Source: an uncultured Porphyromonas sp. (lineage in GTDB: Bacteria > Bacteroidota > Bacteroidia > Bacteroidales > Porphyromonadaceae). From it: a stretch of 7,454 nucleotides of DNA. The DNA is taken from the NCBI GenBank assembly GCA_927910985.1, contig CAKMOP010000019.1, forward strand, positions 1-7,454, given 5' to 3'. A program made the translations under genes and the position numbers. Positions 7,217-7,454 of the stretch are shown piece after piece (the first letter of the stretch is position 1; every line of letters begins with the position of its first letter). Under the pieces are notes generated by a model. It worked only from the letters and a program-made list of their open reading frames with translations. It did not search any database and was not told where the DNA came from.

Positions 7217-7454
7217 ATGAATCTACAGAAGATAACCCTCACTCTGGGACTTACCCTCTCACAGGGGTGTTCACCGGGTGTAAAGATATGGATCGACCTG
7301 ATCCCAATCGCCACGTCACGCAGGTACAGACGCAGCCCAAGACAGCCTTCGATAATTGGCTCAAGTCCCACTATACTGACAGCTATAACGTCCAGTATAT
7401 ATATACTCTGGACGATATCGAAGCGGACCGCTCGCGTAACCTCGCTCCTGCGAA
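7217..7454 (+). pseudogene. SusCD-associated zinc metallohydrolase lipoprotein, N-terminal part, frameshifted and cut by window end
   Basis: The ATG at 7217, 31 bases after the SusD gene, starts a signal peptide (MNLQKITLTLGLTLS). That frame then degenerates. One base back, the frame gives a lipobox GVFTGC with Cys at 7279-7281, followed by FDNWLKSHYTDSYN and YIYTLDDIEADRSRNLAPA to the window end. From memory, that pattern (FDxW, DIE-D, NL-PA) is the N-terminus of the substrate import-associated zinc metallohydrolase lipoproteins (TIGR04549, PF15890-like), which sit beside SusC/SusD pairs. The HExxH zinc site would lie beyond the window, so catalysis is unverified. One base missing between about 7258 and 7267 explains the break; a G4 run covers 7264-7267. 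As written, the frame with the Cys has only ATG 7288 as a later start, which would lose signal and anchor. A surface hydrolase would cut substrate for the neighbouring importer. Confidence 0.7.
7264..7267 (+). other. Probable frameshift site in the metallohydrolase signal peptide (G4 run)
   Basis: Adding one G here joins LGLTLSQ to GVFTGC, giving a full lipoprotein signal. A missing base slightly upstream (7258-7263) would give LGLTLS-TGVFTGC, an even better hydrophobic stretch, so the exact position is uncertain within about ten bases. Confidence 0.6.

Overview
The window looks like chromosomal DNA of a Bacteroidales bacterium, most likely Porphyromonas or a close relative. The reasons are the SusC/RagA-SusD/RagB outer-membrane importer pair, a bacteroidete-type promoter (TTGG, 19 bases, TAnnTTTG), a GltX C-terminus and Kdo transferase of bacteroidete type, and GC content a little over half by eye. 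The genus is an inference; no marker gene for it lies here. All recognised genes are on the + strand.

Region 1 (1-1609) is conserved housekeeping DNA. It holds the 3' end of glutamyl-tRNA synthetase (gltX), then 21 bases later the complete Kdo transferase gene of lipid A-core synthesis (waaA/kdtA), closed by a very strong intrinsic terminator.

Region 2 (1546-2269) is a 724-base stretch without a convincing gene. After the terminator comes a crowded series of short hairpins (about 1633-1909), three of which share a CTTTCCA/TGGAAAG-like theme. Next is an AT-richer segment with a good promoter whose -7 box lies inside a perfect inverted repeat. A long imperfect stem-loop (2018-2096) begins almost exactly at the predicted transcription start. 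A second palindrome (2188-2218) lies between that and the susC start. This long structured leader is the most interesting unexplained part of the window.

Region 3 (2270-7454) is a nutrient-import operon. It has a SusC/RagA TonB-dependent channel, a SusD/RagB surface lipoprotein, and the start of a third lipoprotein resembling the zinc metallohydrolases that accompany SusCD pairs (TIGR04549/PF15890-like). The expected system would capture a substrate at the cell surface, possibly a peptide or glycoprotein, trim it and import it with TonB energy. As written, two of the three genes are broken by single-base frameshifts beside short homopolymers: susC in its plug domain near 2916-2919, and the metallohydrolase inside its signal peptide near 7258-7267. 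Either the operon is decaying, or the assembly has homopolymer errors; the sequence alone cannot decide. I do not see a clearly new system. The structured leader and the double frameshift deserve the follow-up.
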